From Ailanthus altissimus (taxonomy: Eukaryota; Streptophyta; Magnoliopsida; Sapindales; Simaroubaceae): DNA of 64,000 nucleotides. The DNA is taken from contig CAMPEX010000001.1 in the NCBI GenBank assembly GCA_946807835.1, positions 1,875,001 to 1,939,000 of the forward strand. The letters run 5' to 3'. The notes below the pieces were generated by a model. The model searched no databases. It saw only the letters and a list, made by a program, of their open reading frames with translations, and had not been told where the DNA came from. The position numbers and the translations under genes were made by a program. Shown here one piece after another: positions 58,980 through 64,000 of the stretch (the first letter of the stretch is position 1; the number at the start of each line of letters is the position of its first letter).

Positions 58980-60738
58980 TGACATGACCCTCCCCGAAAC
59001 CTTTTATTGCAGATCCCAGCAGCCCTGCCGAGCACTCCAATGGAAGTTCCTCAGAATTTAATTAGGTACGTTGAGAAATTCTGTGAGGCGAACCCCTTTT
59101 TAGTTCTTGCTATTAGAGAGAAAACCTTGGAATATATATGGAAATTACTTCTTAAAGATTTTTAAAAAAAACTGGCCAGAGTTTTCTCTGTTTTCTTTAA
59201 AAATCCAATATAAAACCTGCAAAGAAATTTCACTTCTATTCAGACACATATCAATAATACAAAATAGCGAATTAACTAGCACCGCACACGTGAGTAGGTC
59301 ACGGGGCCCCTCAACTAGCAGTACCCACAGTGACATCTCACTAGCTATGCAGCAGAATCCTACATCGCCTACATATAGCGAGATAATACATTGTACACAT
59401 AGAGTGACTCACATGACTCGATAACCCGACTTCCCGAAGTTAGTGGCACACCCCCAAAAACTTGTCCATGTGTACGGGATATACCGGCCGAGTCAAAAAC
59501 CATCACCACCACTATAATCTGAGGATACCAATGGCCTTTTGAAACTAATGCAGTAGTTTTAAAACTGTTTCTTAAACTGAACATGTAAAAGCATATCTAT
59601 GGATATATATCAAAATCATAAATCATGTTTATGCATTAAAACACATAAAACATGTAATTTTATTATGCGAAAACATAATAAACAAAGGATAAACAAAATG
59701 ACAGGTTTTCACTCATAACCGCTCCGAGCTCAATTTAGCTCTGGATTTCTGCTCCCGTTACTAGTCTCAATTTTCTTCACCTACATGCCATAAATGACAT
59801 TTAGAACTAACTCAAACACTAGAATCTCATTTAACTACTAAGCGCCCTAATTACAACCAATTGAAGTCTCTACATCAAAATCACCAAAAACCTTAATTCT
59901 TACCTTGACAGTTTCTTCAATTTGATGACTCCTTCAAGCTCCACACTAGAATTCAACTCAATCTAAACCAAGAATACATACAAGAACATCAATTGAAGAA
60001 ATCTTGAAAACTCACATATCATCCATACAAAACAATGTTTTTCTTATCTCTATTTCTTGGATTTTCACTAATAGAGGCTTCAATTGAGTTAGGAACTTAT
60101 ACTTGACCTTATTATAGCTTAATTAAGCATGAAACATCATTAAAAAAAATTTGAAATTTCACTGTAGCAGCATCACTTTTTCTTGCACAAATTTTGCTTC
60201 TCTTTTGCTCTAAGTGTTATACTTTAATCTCTTGAAATTTCTATACACTTCTACTATATATATAGTGCTCCCTCAATTGACTAATTTGCCCCTCAACTTA
60301 CTCTAAATTTCTAATTTGCCATTGGTTGGAAACTAAGTATGTAATTGGTTCCTTTGTAACTATCTAGTTAGAATAGTCAAAGGAACTAACTAGAATTCCC
60401 AATTTGAAAATCCATGAAATTGTCTCTAATTGGTCTATTATTTAATATATGGATTGTGTTTCTCAACAAAGGCTTGTTCTATACATAACCCTTAAATGAA
60501 AATTCATGTAGTAAATTAAAATTTTATTTTCCAAGCTAATAGAGAAAATTTTCAAAAATATTCTAGGGTCATCCGACGCTCCGACCAAGTGTGAAATTAT
60601 AAAATTAGGTCTAATATCTCTCAAACGCACCATAAAAAAAAATTCTAATAGGATTAGAATCAGGTAACCCTACGGTGTCTTTATTGCTCTATACCGAGAT
60701 CTAAGCACCAATACTACTAATAGGGATTTGATATTACA
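58980..60738 (-). mobile_element. 3' LTR of a chromovirus Gypsy element
   Basis: Minus-strand ends are TGTAATATCAAATCCC (60738) and GGGTCATGTCA (58980), 1759 bp. It matches the solo LTR at 10767-14933. It directly follows a polypurine tract and the pol gene, so it is the 3' LTR; the 5' LTR lies beyond the window. Confidence 0.9.
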
Positions 60739-60753
60739 ATTTCACCCCTCCTT
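60739..60753 (-). other. Polypurine tract of the chromovirus element
   Basis: AAGGAGGGGTGAAAT lies immediately upstream of the 3' LTR on the minus strand, the primer site for plus-strand synthesis. Confidence 0.85.
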
Positions 60754-62132
60754 AAAAAAAATTTCATCCTCAAAATTTAAATCATACATGTATGGAAGAG
60801 GTAAGGATGTTGTACTCATATTTGATCTTCACCTTCCCACCTGGCTTTTTCTACTCCATGGTTCATTCATAACACTTTCACTAAGGGAATGCTTTTATTA
60901 TGAAGCGCTTGCTCTTTCCGATCTAGAATTTGCATAGTCTTCTCTTTGTAGGTCAAATTCTCGTTCAATTCTACTGATTGTTCCCTTAGGATGTGCGAAG
61001 GATCTGCTAAGTACTTGCAAAGCATAAAAACGTAAAATACGTCATGGATTCTAGCCAAATTGTCTGGTAACTGCAGACGATATGCCACATCCTCAACTCT
61101 TTCAACTATCTTGTATGGCCCAATGTATCGGGGACTCAACTATTCTCGCTTCCCGAATCTTAGTACTCCATTCCATGGCGATATCTTTAAAAGGACTTTA
61201 TCATTAATCTGAAACTCTAAGTCTCTTCTCCTATTATCTACATAACTCTTCTGTTTATCGTTAGCTATTTTCAACCTCTGCCTAATAGCTTGAATCTTTT
61301 CTGAAGTAATTTGGATAATTTCTGGGCCAACCAGTTTTCTTTCACCTACCTCATCCCAATAAACTGGAGTTTTGCACTTCCTTCCATACAATGCTTCATA
61401 TGGTGCCATACGGATGCTCGTCTGATAGCTATTGTTGTAAACGAATTCCATCAGTGGCAGACGAGAATCCCAACTCCCCTTTAACTCCTTAACACATGCT
61501 CTAAGCAATCCTTGAGTATCTGAATTATCCGTTTAGACTGGCCATCTGTCTGTGGATGAAAGACCGTACTAAAACTCAATCTAGTGCCTAAAGCCTTCTG
61601 TAAGCTAGGCCAAAATCGAGAAGTGAACTGTGGATCTTTGTCTGACAATGGATACTGGAACGTCATAGAGTTGTACCAACTTATCTACGTACAGCTGGGC
61701 TAATTTATCTAAAGAATAATTGTTTCTAATGGGTAGGAAATAAGCAGATTTCGTCAATCTATCAACAATTACCCATATTGCATCATTGCTTCTCTGGCTA
61801 CGTGGAAGTCCTACCACGAAGTCCATCATTATTCTCTCTCATTTTCACTCCGGAATCAAAAGAGGTTGTAAGAGCCTTGCAGGTTTCTAATGCTCAGCTT
61901 TTACTTGCTGGCAAGTTAGGCATCTTGAGACAAATTCGACTATATCTTTCTTCATGCCCTTCCACCAGTAGTGCTTTTTTAGGGTACGGTATATCTTTGT
62001 GCTCCACGAATGCATAGCATATGCAGAAGAATAAGCTTCTTCTATAATCTCGCTTCTTAACTCATTTACATCCGGAACACATAATTTCAGACCCAAGGTC
62101 ACTACACCATCCTCGGTCACTGAAAGATCATT
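60754..62132 (-). pseudogene. Chromovirus integrase with degenerate chromodomain
   Basis: In order: zinc-binding region (TLKKHYWWKGMKKDIVEFV, SRCLTCQQVKAEH), core MDFVVGLPRS and [59 protein letters not shown] module (LSPRYIGPYKIVERVEDVAY, HDVFYVFMLCKY), then a worn chromodomain (SIPLVKVL, stop, NHGVEKARWE). The usual QSER is QSKR, so the probable catalytic Glu is replaced by Lys. Stops lie near 60866, 61140 and 61885 and a frame change near 61600. It resembles the Del/Tekay branch. Confidence 0.88.
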
Positions 62133-63660
62133 CTGTTATCCGGACTCAATTTCACCCGTCAATTTAACTACCTGTAGATCTTGAGTCTGTAGTTCTTTGA
62201 TCTGATCAACCAGTATCGGACGGACCTGAAATATGGCTAATAGTGCTCTCGAATCGAACAATTCTAATTTTACACCCAAAGACCTCAATTCTATCAACAT
62301 TGATAGATATGCAACCTTCAAGTGATCTATTGAATTGACAGGCTTTTTGCTGAGAGCATCTGCTACCACATTAGCTTTTCTTGGATGGTACTCCAAGGTG
62401 CACTCATAATCCTTAATAAGTTCCAACCACCATCTCTGCCTTATATTCAGTTCTTTCTCAATGAACAAGTACTGCAGGCTCTTATGGTCCGTAAAGATCT
62501 TACAAGGAACCCCATAAAAATAATGCTTCCAAATTCTTAGAGCAAACACTACTACAGCTAGTTCTAAGTCATGTATAGGATAATTCTGTTTATACTCCTT
62601 TAATTGTCTGGAAGCATAAGCTATTACTTTCTCCTTCTGCATCAGCACATAATATAAACCCTGCTTGGAAGCATCATAATATATGGTAAATTCGTCCTTC
62701 CCCAATGGAAGTGTAAGCACTAGGGCCGAAGTCAATCTTCGCTTTAGCTCTTCAAAACTCTGCTGGCACGCTTCTGACCATACAAACATGTCTTCTTTTC
62801 AAGTTAGTTTAGTCAGAGGAGCGACTATCTTTGAAAATCCCTCTACAAACTTCCTATAATATCCATCTAAACCCAAGAAACTATGAACCTCTATCACATT
62901 CATGGGCTGTCTCTAATTTACTATAGCTTCAATCTTTTGGGGATCTACTATTACCCCTTCTGCAGAGATTACATGCCCCAAAATTGTAATTCTATCTAGG
63001 CAAAATTGACATTTACTGAGTTTGGCGTACAACCGATACTTCCTTATGGTTTGCAAAATAATCCTCAGATGTTCTGCGTCCTCTTTCTCACTGCTTGAAT
63101 AAATTAGTATATCATCAATAAATACTATCATAAACTGATCTAAATAGGATCGAAAGACTCTGTTCATAAGATTTATAAAAGCAACTAGGGCGTTAGTCAG
63201 CCCAAAAGGCATAATCAAGAATTCATAATGCCCATATCGGTCCTAAAGGTCGTCTTGGGAACATCTTTCTCCTGAATTTTCAATTGATGATAGCCTGACC
63301 TCAGATCTATCTTGGAAAATACTCTAGCCCCTTGTAGCTTATTAAATAAATCATCAATTCCCAGAAATGGATATTGATTGCGCACTGTTACTTTATTCAG
63401 TTCTCTGTAATCAATGCATAATCTCATACATCCGTCTTTCTTCTTTACAAACAAAATCGGTGCCCCCTAAAAAGAAGTACTCGGTCTGATGAAACCTTTA
63501 TTCACCAACTCTTCTATCTGCACCTTCAGTTCTTTCAATTCTGAAGGAGCCATTCTGTAGGGTGTTTTGGAAATTGGTTGCGTTCTAGGGGCTACTTCTA
63601 TTCGAAACTCTATCTGGTGGTAAGCTCGGAAGATCCTTTGGGAATACAACCGGAAACTCT
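62133..63660 (-). pseudogene. Chromovirus reverse transcriptase and RNase H
   Basis: RT blocks run from [20 protein letters not shown] through [35 protein letters not shown] and MPFGLTNA to the catalytic FIDDILIYS (intact). RNase H follows (TIYYDASKQGLYYVLMQ, YASRQLKEYKQNYPIHDLEL, FTDHKSLQYLF, WWLELIKDYECTLEYHP, ADALSKKP). A stop lies at 63464-63466, a frameshift near 63216, and stops near 62912, 62800 and 62133. Otherwise the frame is long (217 codons open), so this is the least decayed pol in the window. Confidence 0.9.
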
Positions 63661-64000
63661 TTAACCACTGGAATATCTTCTAATTTTGTTCCACCATCTC
63701 TTACTTCTATGACATAGACTAAGTACCCCTGACACAACTTTTGAAGCATCTTACTCGCCCTCATTACCGACACCATACTGGCGGGAAGTAATTTTCACAC
63801 TCTACAAAAAATGACTTCAGTTCCCCCTAGGCTATATAATCTAACTTTTTTTTGGAAACAATCCACCAAGGCCGGATATTTAGACAACTAATCCATCCCC
63901 AAAATCACATTAAAATCACTAATGGCCAGCAAAATCAAATCTGCCATAAACTCTTGGCCCTCAATACTGATTTTACTACCCCTATACACTCTTTCTACTA
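63661..64000 (-). pseudogene. Chromovirus protease C-terminal part
   Basis: The minus strand reads EGQEFMADLILLAISDFNVI, LGMD, then LSKYPALVDC and YSLGGTEVIF, the usual text between the protease active site (beyond the window edge) and RT. A stop follows LGMD and another RVxKLL, after which the RT linker ([18 protein letters not shown]) is open. The element continues past 64000. Confidence 0.8.

Noticed and set aside
1..64000. Integrated pararetrovirus or other viral sequence
   Set aside because: All RT and RNase H traces have Copia or Gypsy order and flanking LTRs, PBS or PPT; no movement-protein or caulimovirid-type domain was seen.

Overview
The window is nuclear DNA of a flowering plant, almost certainly a dicot with a large, repeat-rich genome. 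It is AT-rich and holds one intact host gene, a three-exon cytochrome P450 with all hallmarks of cinnamate 4-hydroxylase (CYP73A, C4H; minus strand, 26748-30124). Nearly everything else is LTR-retrotransposon debris, often nested. No rRNA, tRNA, CRISPR or organelle genes were seen, and the species cannot be named from this sequence.

Left part (1-25726). Positions 1-4388 hold the 3' end of a plus-strand Copia element and its swollen 3' LTR. Positions 4409-7266 hold two minus-strand LTR pieces. From about 7267 to 25726 lies one very decayed Gypsy element of the Tat type on the minus strand (5' LTR 25230-25726, PBS, gag, protease, RT, RNase H plus a second RNase H), blown apart by later insertions. 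These are a chromovirus solo LTR (10767-14933) that itself carries another solo LTR (11297-12687), a further solo LTR (15400-16815), and a Copia complex (16866-24755) whose 5' LTR carries a hAT-type MITE (22597-23753).

Middle part (25727-44577). This is the C4H gene with its promoter (TATA box, MYB/AC-type sites, a perfect inverted repeat), then a roughly 55-bp minisatellite split by a Copia solo LTR (31142-32878), another solo LTR (34001-36171), a pair of long direct repeats (36205-38830), and a broken plus-strand element carrying a Transposase_28-like and coiled-coil protein (40180-44577).

Right part (44578-64000). An LTR fragment and a second fragment abut a decayed minus-strand Copia element (45890-48795, with PBS). 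Its LTR is split by a nearly complete 7.1-kb Copia copy (49184-56324), a solo LTR (56842-58270) and a chromovirus Gypsy element (58980 to the window end). Target-site duplications support six solo LTRs and one two-LTR element.

The genes do not form a pathway cluster: C4H acts in phenylpropanoid metabolism, while all other coding traces are retrotransposon gag/pol relics with stops and frameshifts. The most unusual signals are a four-copy motif array in the leaders of three Copia copies with fixed spacing and apparently concerted change, a Micron-like insert in a (TA)n tract of the C4H intron, and the nested insertion stack whose order can be read.
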